DNA of 64,000 bases from Arenibacter nanhaiticus (GCF_900141935.1 NZ_FQYX01000003.1:1-64000), one strand, 5' to 3'. Positions 7,676-17,891 are shown, numbered from the stretch's first letter. The notes: generated by a model from the letters alone, not told the origin. Program-made: numbers and translations.

Positions 7676-10600
7676 TTAGAATGATACGTTAAGGCCTAAT
7701 GAAATGGACTTTGAAATGGGTTGGGCATAGATATTCCCAAAAGTTTCTGGGTCAAAATACCCCGAGTAGTCACTGCTGAACACAAAAAGGTTTCTCCCTT
7801 CAATATTAAACCTTAGTTGGTTTATATGCAGTTTAGAAGTGATGGTTTCGGGAAGACTATAGCCTAATCTCATGCTAGAAACCCTTAGGTAGCTCATCTC
7901 ATCTACAAAGGTGTCTAGATAAGACATGGTGTTAATTGGGTTGAGGTCGGCAAACCACTTATACGCCATCCAAGAATCTCCCGATCCCGAAGTTTCTCCA
8001 ACAATACCAGGTAAATTAGATCCGGTGTTATTTGGAGACCAGGTGTTTAGAATGTCGGTAGTATAGTTTTGACCACGGTCTACCTGACTAGGGTTATAGG
8101 GCAAGTTCTTAACAACGGTCTGTTTTAAATTAAAGTTGGTAGCCACCGTAAAATCAAGATTTTTATACTTAAAAGTGTTGATGAATCCACCACTGAACTT
8201 AGGGTCTCTATCGCCTACATAGGTGAAGAGTCCTCTAAACTCTTCATTGCTCAAATTAGATTGGGTAAGGTAGCCCGGAAAGAAATCTGCCCATGGATCT
8301 ACAAGATCAAAAAATTCTACCGCACTTACCTTTTCATCGCCCTTCCAAAATAAAGGATATCCATTTTCATCTATTCCTGCTGTTTTTAGAGCGAATACGG
8401 CATTTACAGGAAGCCCTTCCCTAGAAGGCAAGAAACTGTTTTCGCGAATCTGGATCTTATCTACATGACTCTTGTTGTGAGAGATGTTGAAATTGGTAGT
8501 CCACTTAAAGTTAGGCGCATTGATATTTCTAGTAGCAATGGAAAGTTCGTAGCCTTTATTGGTAACCTGTGCCCAGTTAAGGTTGGTAAATTCAAACCCA
8601 TTTTCCAAGGGTACAGATTTTAAGCCGATTAGGTCAGAGCTTTTCCTTTGGTAAAAATCAAAGGCCATATTAATCCGTTGGTCAAAGAAACCTACATCGG
8701 CACCAAGGTTATAGTTTTCTGTTTTTTCCCATCGCAACTTATCGTTAGGGGGTGAGGTAACCACAATAGAAGACTCATTGTAGCCTGGTAAAATGGTAGC
8801 GTTGTTATATTCTCCAACAACAAAGGGAGAGGTGTTTCTGTCTATATTTCCCTGCAAACCATAAGAAGCTCTTAGTCTTAGGTTAGAGATGATATTGTTG
8901 TCTCTAAAGAATTCTTCTTCGGAAACCAACCAAGAACCGGCGGTAGACCAAAGCGGTAGGTACTTATATTTAGGATCGACCCCAAATAAGTTGGAACCGT
9001 CGTAACGCACACTGCCAAACAAGGTGTATTTTCTATCGTAGGTGTAAGATCCGGTAGCGTAAAAGGAAGCGTAGGCATTCTCTACGGTAGCGCGGTCATA
9101 AGCCTTATAGGTGCTTTCATTAGCCGTACTTTCGTTAGGGAAAATGATAGGCTTGGTGTTTAAGGTCTTCTTGTCATACCCAAAACCTTGGGTAGCGATT
9201 ATTTTGGAATTAGACCTTCTTAATTCAGATCCAACCATCGTTTCAATTTCGTGTTTGTCACCAATAATGGTGCTATATTCCAAAAGGGATTTCCAATTGT
9301 ACTGAAAGAAATTGTCTTCCCAGTTTTGGATGATACCGCCCTCGGGCAAGAAATAGTAGTAACCGCCACGATCGGAACTATAGCGTCTTGTTTTTTCACG
9401 TATTTTTCTGGTAAAATAGGAATCGGCCGCACCATATTTTTCCGTGCTGTTATGGTTTAATTGCAGCCCTAGTTGTGTGGACAGTTTTAAGTCGTTATTA
9501 ATTCTGTACGAAGCATCGAAAATAGCCTTTAAAGCATTGTTGTTTAAATCGTAGGACGTATTATCTCTTTCTTCCAAGAAATTAAAAGGAACATAGCGAC
9601 CTTCAAAACCTTCGATGTCCTGGTCGTAATTATAGCTGCCATCTTCTTTATATGGAGCTAAATAGGGGTTGGCATTTCTAGAATAATTGGCAGGGTTGGT
9701 AAAGGCATCGGTTCCGGTGACATAAGACTCTTTATTTGATTGGGATGCAAATAAGGATACGCCGGCCTTGAAACGATCGGACAATTGGTAATTGTTTTTC
9801 AAGGTAATATTATAGCGCTCATAACCGGTACCTATGGTAGTACCGTCTTCATTGTAGTACCCTAAAGAAAAATAGTAATCAGATTTTTCGGCACCACCGG
9901 CGATGCTTAGGCTGTACTGTGTGTTCGCAGCAGATTGGTACAATAAATCGCCCCAATTGGTCTGGTTCTCTTTTAAAGCATTGATGGCCATTTGGGTGGC
10001 ATTGCTTAAACCGTTAAAGCCGTTATTTCTGTAAATGTCCAATTCGTTGGCCGAAGTAAGGATGCGCATTACTTCTCCCTTATTGGTTCTAAAGTCTAAA
10101 TCGTCGCGCTGGGCCAAAGACAGTTCAAAGGCTACTTTTTCATTAGCGTTCATTAAATTCAGCTTATCCATATCCGGACGCATGGTATAGAAGGTGTTGG
10201 CAGAGAAATTAATGTTCATTTTCCCTTTAGTCCCTTTTTTAGTAGTGACCACAATAACTCCATTGGCAGCTCTAGCTCCGTAGATAGCGGTAGCAGCGGC
10301 ATCTTTAAGGATGGTAATATCTTTGATGTCATCTGGGTTGATTCCGGCGATGGCATAATTTCTAAGTTGATCTATATTGTCTTTGTCCCCAAAATTAGGA
10401 ACGTCGTTGCCTTCTAAAGGCAAGCCGTCTATTACCCAAAGCGGATCTTGGGGCCCAGAAAGGGAGGCAGTACCTCTAATCCTGATTTTTGCGGGGGTTC
10501 CCGGCGCACCTGTTTCTGAAGTAACGACCACACCGGCCGCCTGCCCTTGTAGCAACTGATCTACACTCGCAACCCCGATTTGTTGGGCGTCCTTCATGTT

Positions 10601-11017
10601 TACCTGGGCTACGGAAGCGGCGAGTTTTCTTTTTTCTACCTTTTGGTAACCGGTCACAACAACCTCGCTAAGGGCATTCATATCTTCAGTAAGATGCACC
10701 TCAAAGGAAGTTTTGGAATCGATATAGAGGATTTGGGTTTCATACCCCATATAGCTAACCGTAAGCTTAACGATACCGCTGGGAATCGTAAGGCTAAAAT
10801 TTCCGTCGAAATCGGTAATGGCACCTATACTGGTGCTTTCGATAATCCCTTCGACGCCGGTTTCATTGGCAATGGATTTAGAATCTACAAAGATAGAGGC
10901 GCCTGGTAATGGCATGCCGTCTGTTTTGGAAAATACCTGTCCTGTGATGGTCCGGCTATTTTGGCTGAACCCTAGGATAGGGATTAGTAATAAAAGTAAT
11001 AATCGCACTTTTTTCAT
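7676..11017 (-). CDS. SusC/RagA-family TonB-linked outer-membrane transporter
   Basis: The protein has 1113 residues. A signal peptide (MKKVRLLLLLLIPILGFSQ) precedes a CarboxypepD_reg-like beta-sandwich (about 22-110), then the TonB plug with the SusC signature ILKDAAATAIYGARAANGVI near 235-260, and a long beta-barrel ending in SISLGLNVSF with a terminal Phe. There is no STN domain, so regulation is not through an anti-sigma factor; the LytS/LytTR pair in the same block is the likely control. It pairs with the SusD downstream (10-bp gap) and follows the metzincin gene by 21 bp, pointing to one transcript. Confidence 0.95.
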   Translation of the reverse strand: MKKVRLLLLLLIPILGFSQNSRTITGQVFSKTDGMPLPGASIFVDSKSIANETGVEGIIESTSIGAITDFDGNFSLTIPSGIVKLTVSYMGYETQILYIDSKTSFEVHLTEDMNALSEVVVTGYQKVEKRKLAASVAQVNMKDAQQIGVASVDQLLQGQAAGVVVTSETGAPGTPAKIRIRGTASLSGPQDPLWVIDGLPLEGNDVPNFGDKDNIDQLRNYAIAGINPDDIKDITILKDAAATAIYGARAANGVIVVTTKKGTKGKMNINFSANTFYTMRPDMDKLNLMNANEKVAFELSLAQRDDLDFRTNKGEVMRILTSANELDIYRNNGFNGLSNATQMAINALKENQTNWGDLLYQSAANTQYSLSIAGGAEKSDYYFSLGYYNEDGTTIGTGYERYNITLKNNYQLSDRFKAGVSLFASQSNKESYVTGTDAFTNPANYSRNANPYLAPYKEDGSYNYDQDIEGFEGRYVPFNFLEERDNTSYDLNNNALKAIFDASYRINNDLKLSTQLGLQLNHNSTEKYGAADSYFTRKIREKTRRYSSDRGGYYYFLPEGGIIQNWEDNFFQYNWKSLLEYSTIIGDKHEIETMVGSELRRSNSKIIATQGFGYDKKTLNTKPIIFPNESTANESTYKAYDRATVENAYASFYATGSYTYDRKYTLFGSVRYDGSNLFGVDPKYKYLPLWSTAGSWLVSEEEFFRDNNIISNLRLRASYGLQGNIDRNTSPFVVGEYNNATILPGYNESSIVVTSPPNDKLRWEKTENYNLGADVGFFDQRINMAFDFYQRKSSDLIGLKSVPLENGFEFTNLNWAQVTNKGYELSIATRNINAPNFKWTTNFNISHNKSHVDKIQIRENSFLPSREGLPVNAVFALKTAGIDENGYPLFWKGDEKVSAVEFFDLVDPWADFFPGYLTQSNLSNEEFRGLFTYVGDRDPKFSGGFINTFKYKNLDFTVATNFNLKQTVVKNLPYNPSQVDRGQNYTTDILNTWSPNNTGSNLPGIVGETSGSGDSWMAYKWFADLNPINTMSYLDTFVDEMSYLRVSSMRLGYSLPETITSKLHINQLRFNIEGRNLFVFSSDYSGYFDPETFGNIYAQPISKSISLGLNVSF

Positions 11018-11038
11018 AGATTGTTGGTTTATGGAGTT

Positions 11039-13591
11039 TTAGTTGTTGATTGCTTGATCGATTCTACTGATAAGGTCTAAATAATGCGCCCGCGTTTGTG
11101 GGTCGCCATGGTTTTTCTTCTTTTTCAAGAGTTGAAGCAGGCTGTGCAATTCTCCCTTTTTTATGGAGGTCACCTCTGACACCCGTTTAATAGAAGTGTA
11201 ATTGATGTTTCTGGCCGAAATGTCTTCTTTTACCATATAGTTACATAGGGTAGGGGTTTGTAAGCGGGTAGAGACTTCCAAGGTTTTTTTCGATGTCTTT
11301 TGGAATAGCTTGTTAATATCTACTATTAAAACATCGACGTAGTTTTTTTGCGCCATACGTTCAAAAAGGGTCAGGGATTTATTTTTAAGGGTTTTCTTAA
11401 AAACATGATTTCGTACCGTACGGAACAAGGCTTGGTTGCTATAGCGTTCTTCACTCTTGTTTTGGAACATGGTAGCTTCCGACAACCTTAAAAGCCTTGC
11501 ATCACTGAACAGGCTATAGAATGCCGAATATTGGAGTTCCCTTGCCAGGGTGTAGGGAGAATATTCGTAAGGCCCCATGGGTGAGTCTTTTAACGGAAAG
11601 GTTTTTTCCGAGATATCGTTGACAAACAGCCATTCTGGAATTGTAAACACATTATCGTTTAAGTAGTCTACCGCCCTTTGTTGTGTTTCTGCAGCTACAT
11701 TTTCGTAGGCTTTTTTCTGGTCTCCGTGAACGGTGTTATTAAGGTATACCCCACCAATATTATTGATGACATGATTGTTGTATAATTGCCATTGTCCAAT
11801 GACCCCCATATATAATTTTCCTGTTTTATAATAGGTGTCTCCTTCGATATAAGTCCACTCCAGGGCATTGTCTATAACGCGTTTTAAGTTTTTTATCCCG
11901 TATTCGCTGGCCAGTACAGCATCGTTGCCCAAGTCTTCCGATTGTGATCTAGGGTCTATAGTATTGTGGTAGTCCTGTGTTTCTCCGTAAAAATACAGCG
12001 GATCGTCATTGTGCTCGGTCACTAGGGCCGTTAGGAAGTTTTCTTCCGTTTTAGTGTCGGGGAACCATTGGTACCCCCACTGAATGGCATATTTGTCATA
12101 AACCCCAATTTTCGGGGTAATGGCTTCGACTCCATCTTCGGGCTGTGCAACGTAGTTATAACGGGCATAGTCCATAATAGAAGGAGCCGTACCGCCCATT
12201 TTTTTGGTAAAAGTTTTGGAACGCAAGGAATCTACTTCAAAAGCAAAAGAAGACCCCATATTGTGTTTTAAACCAAAGGTATGTCCCACCTCATGAGAGG
12301 ATACAAACCGGATAGCTTCTCCCATGTGTTCATCGGCAAAGGTATTGCTTCGCGATTTTTCGTCAATAGGGCCTGTTTGTATACGCATCCAACTTTGCAG
12401 GGAGGTCATTACATTATGCCACCAAATGATATCGGCTTCAATTATTTCGCCACTTCTTGGATCTACGACCGATGGTCCCATCGCATTCGATTTAGGCGAA
12501 GCAGCATAAGTGATCACGGAATAACGAACATCGTCTATGTCAAAATCTGGATCGTCCTCGGGGGCGTCAAGAGCAACAACGGCATCTTTAAATCCGGCTT
12601 TTTCAAATGCTTTTTGCCAGTCGAAAACCCCTTGCTTAATAAAAGAGCGCCATTTTGCTGGAGTGGCAGGGTCTATATAAAATACAATTGGTTTTTTGGG
12701 CACTACCAGTTCCCCTTTTAAATAGCGGGTTACATCCTGATCCTTAGGTTCTAGCCGCCAGCGGGTAATGAGTTCTTTTTCTAACATGGCATGCTGCTTA
12801 TCGTTAAAATACCAGCGTTTTTTGGTGAAATACCCAAGGCGTTTATCTAAAAATCGCGGGGTCATAGGTTCCTTGGCCAGCAATACAATATTAGAGGTAA
12901 TCCCTATGGTCAATGGTACTGCTGCACCCCCTTCAGAGATCGAAGTGGTAAGATCCGACTTCACTACAATGTTTCTGGGGAACGTCTTTAATTCGGAAAT
13001 AAAGGAAAGACTCGATTTTGCCGAACCACCTAGTCCGGTATTGTTAAAGACGTCATTAAAACTTTTTTCACTGCCATCGAATACCTTATTGACCTTTATA
13101 ACCGTAGAAGGGTTTTTTGTGTTGATCGAAACAATGTCAAATCCCTCTATAATAGAAGCCGAAAAATTGTTTTTTACAGATTTTGTTATGGCGTCGTTTT
13201 CTGGAGATGATACCATTGGCACCGAGGTGCGTACCCAAACCTTGTTAAGTAGGGAGTCCTTGGAAAAAGTGATTACCTTGTTTTCAAACTCCATCCCTTT
13301 GTTAAGGCCGGCTTCGTTGAGTTGTAATGGAACCTTTGAGATTTTGTTTACAATCAGGAATTCTCTTCCTAAGAGGGTGTCGGGAATTTCAAAATAATAG
13401 TCTTTCTTGGCTTTTATGATATTGAAAATACCCGTTTCTACAGAGCCATCTTTTATAAGGGTCTGATACTCTTTTAATCCTGTTGTTTCCGTGGAGTCCT
13501 TATCTTTTTCCTGCTGCTTTTGTGCATGTATGGCGTTGATACCCACAAGTAGGAGAAAACCGATCCACCACACTCTGTAAACTTTGATCAT
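11039..13591 (-). CDS. Exported zinc-dependent metzincin protease (DUF5117/DUF5118 type)
   Basis: This 850-residue protein has a signal peptide (about 1-23, ending IHAQ), N-terminal DUF5118/DUF5117-like regions, and a C-terminal metzincin domain. The zinc motif HEVGHTFGLKH gives His433, Glu434 (general base), His437 and His443; a downstream Met-turn candidate is SIMDYARYNY. Families of this type are common in Bacteroidota but their substrates are poorly known. It lies between the sensor kinase and SusC on the same strand, so its products may be imported by the SusC/D pair. Periplasmic or outer-surface location is not determined. Confidence 0.92.
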   Translation of the reverse strand: MIKVYRVWWIGFLLLVGINAIHAQKQQEKDKDSTETTGLKEYQTLIKDGSVETGIFNIIKAKKDYYFEIPDTLLGREFLIVNKISKVPLQLNEAGLNKGMEFENKVITFSKDSLLNKVWVRTSVPMVSSPENDAITKSVKNNFSASIIEGFDIVSINTKNPSTVIKVNKVFDGSEKSFNDVFNNTGLGGSAKSSLSFISELKTFPRNIVVKSDLTTSISEGGAAVPLTIGITSNIVLLAKEPMTPRFLDKRLGYFTKKRWYFNDKQHAMLEKELITRWRLEPKDQDVTRYLKGELVVPKKPIVFYIDPATPAKWRSFIKQGVFDWQKAFEKAGFKDAVVALDAPEDDPDFDIDDVRYSVITYAASPKSNAMGPSVVDPRSGEIIEADIIWWHNVMTSLQSWMRIQTGPIDEKSRSNTFADEHMGEAIRFVSSHEVGHTFGLKHNMGSSFAFEVDSLRSKTFTKKMGGTAPSIMDYARYNYVAQPEDGVEAITPKIGVYDKYAIQWGYQWFPDTKTEENFLTALVTEHNDDPLYFYGETQDYHNTIDPRSQSEDLGNDAVLASEYGIKNLKRVIDNALEWTYIEGDTYYKTGKLYMGVIGQWQLYNNHVINNIGGVYLNNTVHGDQKKAYENVAAETQQRAVDYLNDNVFTIPEWLFVNDISEKTFPLKDSPMGPYEYSPYTLARELQYSAFYSLFSDARLLRLSEATMFQNKSEERYSNQALFRTVRNHVFKKTLKNKSLTLFERMAQKNYVDVLIVDINKLFQKTSKKTLEVSTRLQTPTLCNYMVKEDISARNINYTSIKRVSEVTSIKKGELHSLLQLLKKKKNHGDPQTRAHYLDLISRIDQAINN

Positions 13592-13695
13592 AGATATGTT
13601 TGAGTTAAAAAATCTGTTAAAGCTCTATGTCACGGGCGAAGAATCAAAACAAAAGAGAGTAGACGGTACAAAAAGCGGAGTGAGCAACAGTGGTT

Positions 13696-15270
13696 TTATA
13701 GTAGGGGGAGTTTACAAATGAATAGAGAATCTTGTTTAAAGGTTTTAAAACCGTCGATTTTATAAAATCCATAGATACTCTCTAGGTACTGTAATCCAAA
13801 TTGGAGCCCCTTTTCGGGGTTTTCCTTTATTTGAAGGGTATTCTTAATAAGTACGACTTTATTTTGGATATGGATAGTTATAATTAATGGATGTTCTTTG
13901 GTCGCTATATTGTGTTTTATGGCATTTTCAACCACCGTTTGTAGGGCGAGATATGGAATTTTTTTTCGTAAGGAATCTTGGTCGTCGATGTTTATTTGAA
14001 ACTGAAGTTTAGTGCTAAACCTTGTTTTTTGAAGAAATAGATATTCTTTTATAAACTCGATTTCGTCCGATAGCGGAATGATATTTTGCTGGGGAGTACT
14101 GATGAGGTACCGGTAAATTTTTGAGAGTTTAAAGGTGAATTTCTTCGACAGGGCCACATCCTGATCGATAAGAGTATATAAAGAATTTAGGGAGTTGAAT
14201 AGGAAGTGCGGGTTAATCTGATTTTTTAACTGCTGTAATTGCAAAAAAGCACTCTCCTTCTGAAAAACTTCCTTCTCAAGGGCCAAGCGGCTTTTTTCTT
14301 CTTGTAACAGCACTATGGCCTTGTATTCTTTTTTGATGCTTTTATTAAAGTAAAAAAACACAAATAAAAGAAGTAGGGCAGAGGAGAAATAGACAGTATA
14401 GCTGTATTTTTTTATAATGCCAATATTTTCTTCGTTCAAGCTTTTGGGATAATTAACAGCGATAAACCATTCTTCCCCACCAATATAAAAAGGTTTTATA
14501 TACCTAATGACATCGAGTTGTAAAAATTCTGATTGTACTAGGCGCTCTGTAAAGCCATCTTTGGCAATAGCAGTGTCTTGTGGAGATAAAGGCGTAAAAC
14601 TAAAAACATTTTTACCAATATTATCGGTATCTGGATGCAATAAACAAATACCGTCTTTATTAAACACATAGGCATAACTCGAGGAATAGTTATCGATGTC
14701 CCAAAAAGCCTTTTGTATGGCCATTACCTCTAGGTCGTACCCATAATGTAAGGTTTCGTTTTGTAGGGGAATGCTAATGTTGTTTCGCCAAAGGTATTTT
14801 TCAGAACCATCTTCTTGGATTATGGTGCTGGCGATACCATTTTTTGGTAGTATAGTATCCTTTAGAAGCGCTGCTTTAAGGTTGTTGCTGTCTCGTTGAT
14901 GTGACTTAAAAGAAAGGTGATTGATGCCAGAAGGATTTGTAGTATAATACCAGTTAGCCCGGACGTTACTGTCTAATAATTGCAATTCACTTAATATTGT
15001 TAAGGGGTGTTTATGCGAGGTGAACCGACTTCCTTCTGGTACTATTTTCGCAACATCGAACAAGGGCTTTTGAAATTCTTGAAACTGAAGGCTGATCAGG
15101 TCGTATTTTTTTTGAAAGCTTCGCTTGGCAATGTCCTGGCCCACATGCTGAACTTCAGAAGAAATAAGATAGCTTAACATAAAAGTGGCAATGATAGTGA
15201 TGATGACTACCACGAAAATCACTGAAATATTTCTGTTTCGGGAAAAATTGTTTTTTAGAAATTCCTTCAT
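13696..15270 (-). CDS. LytS-type sensor histidine kinase with extracytoplasmic sensor domain
   Basis: A first membrane segment near residues 15-38 is followed by a periplasmic region of about 250 residues of Cache/PDC character (FNKDGICLLHPD is typical). A second membrane segment lies near 290-312, then a coiled linker and a His_kinase domain with His355 in NQINPHFLFNSL. The C-terminal HATPase has an N-box (VENAIKHN) and ends LFICKLPLL. The ATG at 15270 is preferred to an upstream TTG at 15306. It lies 104 bp upstream of the metzincin. Kinases of this class normally pair with LytTR regulators, here the one at 5479-6243. The Cache domain suggests sensing of a small ligand such as a peptide or amino acid (inference). 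Confidence 0.9.
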   Translation of the reverse strand: MKEFLKNNFSRNRNISVIFVVVIITIIATFMLSYLISSEVQHVGQDIAKRSFQKKYDLISLQFQEFQKPLFDVAKIVPEGSRFTSHKHPLTILSELQLLDSNVRANWYYTTNPSGINHLSFKSHQRDSNNLKAALLKDTILPKNGIASTIIQEDGSEKYLWRNNISIPLQNETLHYGYDLEVMAIQKAFWDIDNYSSSYAYVFNKDGICLLHPDTDNIGKNVFSFTPLSPQDTAIAKDGFTERLVQSEFLQLDVIRYIKPFYIGGEEWFIAVNYPKSLNEENIGIIKKYSYTVYFSSALLLLFVFFYFNKSIKKEYKAIVLLQEEKSRLALEKEVFQKESAFLQLQQLKNQINPHFLFNSLNSLYTLIDQDVALSKKFTFKLSKIYRYLISTPQQNIIPLSDEIEFIKEYLFLQKTRFSTKLQFQINIDDQDSLRKKIPYLALQTVVENAIKHNIATKEHPLIITIHIQNKVVLIKNTLQIKENPEKGLQFGLQYLESIYGFYKIDGFKTFKQDSLFICKLPLL

Positions 15271-15521
15271 GGAGGGCTTTTTTGTGACTGTAGAAAAAGT
15301 GGGCAAAGGTACGACAAATGAAAGAATTCCATGGGGTTAACCAAGAGTGTTAGGGGAACAAGTTTATAATCATCCAACCATTAGTGAGCAATCTTATTTA
15401 GGTCCAAGAGGTAGCGAGAGTAACTTGAATTAAGAGATTTATAGATATTGTGGTTTAGGATCACTTGAAAAAAAGTCTATAGAAAGCAATTTTAGGAACC
15501 TTGGGTTAATTTTGTTTATTC

Positions 15522-15540
15522 TTTAACATAAAACGTTAAA
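15522..15540. promoter_or_regulatory. Inverted repeat, probable TetR operator
   Basis: TTTAAC (15522-15527) and its exact inverted copy GTTAAA (15535-15540) are separated by 7 nt, about 35 bp before the TetR start codon. A -7-like TATCTTTA lies just downstream (15549-15556). Autoregulation is the usual arrangement for TetR proteins; binding here is inferred. Confidence 0.5.
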
Positions 15541-15574
15541 CATAATTGTATCTTTATAGGATAATACTATTATC

Positions 15575-16234
15575 ATGGCAAAAAATAAAACGATTACCCC
15601 TAAAGATCTTGTTACTTGGTATATGGATTATGTTTTGGAGCATAATGAGAAACCAAAATCGGTCTATGCTTTTGCAAAGGCGCATAATTTTGAAGAGCAG
15701 AAATTTTATCAATTCTTTGGATCCTTTGAGGCACTGGAAAAGGACGTGTTCAAAACTTTTCATGAAGTTACCCTTCAGGTGTTGGAGAAAAGTGAGGACT
15801 ATAACAGCTTTGATGCCCGTAACAAACTGTTGAGCTATTACTTTACATTCTTTGAAAACCTTACTGCGAATAGGAGTTATGTAAAGGCTTCTTTAGAACG
15901 TTACAAAAACGGACTAAAGGGACTCTCGGTGCTTTCTAGTTTACGGGAGTGTTTTATACAATATATAGACGTATTGGATATAGAAACCTTGGAGCTAAAA
16001 CAGGAGAAAATAGAAAAAATTCAAAAGAAAGCACTTAGTGAAGGAGCTTGGTTACAGTTTTTGCTAACCATTAAATTTTGGATGGGCGATACTTCTGCAG
16101 GCTTTGAAAAAACGGATGTTTTTATAGAAAAGTCGGTCAATACAAGTTTTGACGTATTAAACATAGCTCCTTTAAAAAGCCTCGTTGATTTCGGGAAATT
16201 TATTTTTAAGGAAAAGAGTCATTTTAACTTATAG
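15575..16234 (+). CDS. TetR/AcrR-family transcriptional regulator
   Basis: This 219-residue all-helical protein has an N-terminal helix-turn-helix of TetR type (about 8-55, with YAFAKAHNFEEQKFYQFFGSFEALEKDVF). Its ligand-binding part resembles the regulators found before ABC1-kinase genes in Flavobacteria. The ABC1 gene starts 8 bp after the stop, so the two form an operon. An inverted repeat at 15522-15540 is the likely operator. The effector is unknown; given the UbiB-type partner it may respond to a membrane lipid or quinone state, which is speculative. Confidence 0.82.
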   Translation: MAKNKTITPKDLVTWYMDYVLEHNEKPKSVYAFAKAHNFEEQKFYQFFGSFEALEKDVFKTFHEVTLQVLEKSEDYNSFDARNKLLSYYFTFFENLTANRSYVKASLERYKNGLKGLSVLSSLRECFIQYIDVLDIETLELKQEKIEKIQKKALSEGAWLQFLLTIKFWMGDTSAGFEKTDVFIEKSVNTSFDVLNIAPLKSLVDFGKFIFKEKSHFNL

Positions 16235-16242
16235 GATCCTAA

Positions 16243-17553
16243 ATGAAAACAATAGATAAAATTCCAGTTTCAAAAATACAACGCGCTAGTAAATTAGTAT
16301 CTACCGGAGCTAAGGTGGGTGTAAATTACCTTAAATATTATGGGGACAAGCTCACCAAATCCGAAGTGGAAGCCAAAGATTTGCTGAATAAGAATAATGC
16401 GGAAGATATTTATGACGGACTAAAACAGCTAAAGGGGAGTGCCTTAAAGGTTGCCCAGATGTTAAGTATGGAAAAAAGTATCATGCCGCAGGCCTATGTA
16501 GAAAAGTTTTCCTTGTCTCAATTCTCGGTACCGCCTTTGTCTGCACCTTTAGTGCTAAAGACGTTTAAAAAATATTTCGGGAAATTGCCCAATGAAACCT
16601 ATGATTCCTTTAATGCTATCTCGGTAAATGCCGCGAGTATAGGGCAGGTTCATATGGCCGAAAAAGACGGAAAAAAATTAGCGGTAAAAATTCAGTATCC
16701 AGGGGTTGCAGAGAGTATCGCATCGGACCTTGCCATGGTAAAGCCAATAGCCCTGAGCATGTTTAATATTAAGGGCAAGGACTCGGATAAGTATTTTAAA
16801 GAAATAGAGGGGAAATTAATTGAAGAAACCAATTATGTATTAGAAGTGCAGCAGAGCAAGGAAATTGTAAAAGCCTGCCAGCACATCCCCAACCTCTTGT
16901 TTCCTCAATACTATGAGGCCTTATCTTCGGAAAGAATCATCACCATGGATTATATGAGTGGCGAGCACCTGTCCGAATTCGTGGCCCACAACAGCAATCA
17001 GGAACTCTCTAATACCTTGGGACAGGCCTTGTGGGATTTTTATATGTTTCAGATTCATATCTTAAAAAAGGTACATGCCGATCCGCATCCTGGGAATTTT
17101 TTGGTGTCTGAAGACAGTAAACTTATAGCGTTGGATTTTGGGTGTATGAAGGCGATACCCGATAATTTTTATCGCCCGTATTTTGAATTGGCAAAAAAAG
17201 AAAGTTTGGCCGATGATGCCTTTTTTGAAGAAAAATTATTCGAATTGGAAATATTGCGACAAGATGATAATGAGCAAGAACTGCAATTCTTTAGAGCTAT
17301 GTTTCATGAAATGCTGAGTTTATTTACACAACCTTTCCATGGAGAGACCTTCGATTTTTCGGATGGCAAGTTTTTTGGTCAAATTGCCGCTTTGGGCGAA
17401 CGGTATGCTAAAAACACACAACTTAAAAAATTGAACGCCAATAGGGGGTCTAAACACTTTATCTACATGAACCGTACGTTTTTTGGATTGTATAATTTAA
17501 TGTTCGATTTAAAAGCGAAAAATATTAAAATCAATAATTTTCAAACCTCTTAA
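16243..17553 (+). CDS. ABC1/AarF/UbiB-family atypical kinase
   Basis: This 436-residue protein has the features of the ABC1 family: a KxGQ-like N-terminal segment (KVAQMLS), an Ala-rich nucleotide loop (NAASIGQVHMAEKDG), the catalytic Lys in KLAVKIQYPG, catalytic HADPHPGNFLV and the metal-binding LDFG. No membrane segment is evident. Family members act in isoprenoid-lipid (quinone) metabolism as ATPases or small-molecule kinases. In flavobacteria the recurrent TetR-ABC1 pairing suggests a regulated membrane-lipid function. Confidence 0.92.
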   Translation: MKTIDKIPVSKIQRASKLVSTGAKVGVNYLKYYGDKLTKSEVEAKDLLNKNNAEDIYDGLKQLKGSALKVAQMLSMEKSIMPQAYVEKFSLSQFSVPPLSAPLVLKTFKKYFGKLPNETYDSFNAISVNAASIGQVHMAEKDGKKLAVKIQYPGVAESIASDLAMVKPIALSMFNIKGKDSDKYFKEIEGKLIEETNYVLEVQQSKEIVKACQHIPNLLFPQYYEALSSERIITMDYMSGEHLSEFVAHNSNQELSNTLGQALWDFYMFQIHILKKVHADPHPGNFLVSEDSKLIALDFGCMKAIPDNFYRPYFELAKKESLADDAFFEEKLFELEILRQDDNEQELQFFRAMFHEMLSLFTQPFHGETFDFSDGKFFGQIAALGERYAKNTQLKKLNANRGSKHFIYMNRTFFGLYNLMFDLKAKNIKINNFQTS

Positions 17554-17891
17554 ACGTATGAACCGTAGCTACGTCCCTTACGTATATCTACTATATTCCA
17601 ATATTCTTCAGGTGATGGTTTTCTAAATAGGATATATTGCCTTGTTGGTTTTTAAAGGCACAAAAAAATTATCTTCTTGATAAAATGACTATAGCTAGAA
17701 TTTAACGGGGATTTCTTTTTTTTAAGGCTACTATCCCTTAAAATATTTTTAAGGTAAAAGAAAGATAATCTAGTTTCCTTATCTATTTTACCCCTGACTA
17801 TTTTGGAGGTAAAGAGAAGGATAGTCCTTTTGTAAAACAGTACTCCTGTTAATTTATGTTTAATTAATATTTAAAAAAGTTAAACATTTTG
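17554..17891. other. Intergenic region with two hairpins
   Basis: No gene is supported. A hairpin pairs GGTAAAA (17753-17759) with TTTTACC (17786-17792), extended by AGATAA/TTATCT. A second pairs GACTAT (17796-17801) with ATAGTC (17821-17826) and is followed by CTTTT. One of these may end the TetR-ABC1 transcript. Confidence 0.4.

Noticed and set aside
12281-12721. Plus-strand open frame of 146 codons inside the metzincin gene
   Set aside because: Antisense to a well-supported protease gene; no signal of its own and composition of a shadow frame.
12768-13397. Plus-strand open frame of 209 codons antisense to the metzincin N-terminus
   Set aside because: Long but fully antisense to conserved coding sequence; no recognisable domain or start signal.
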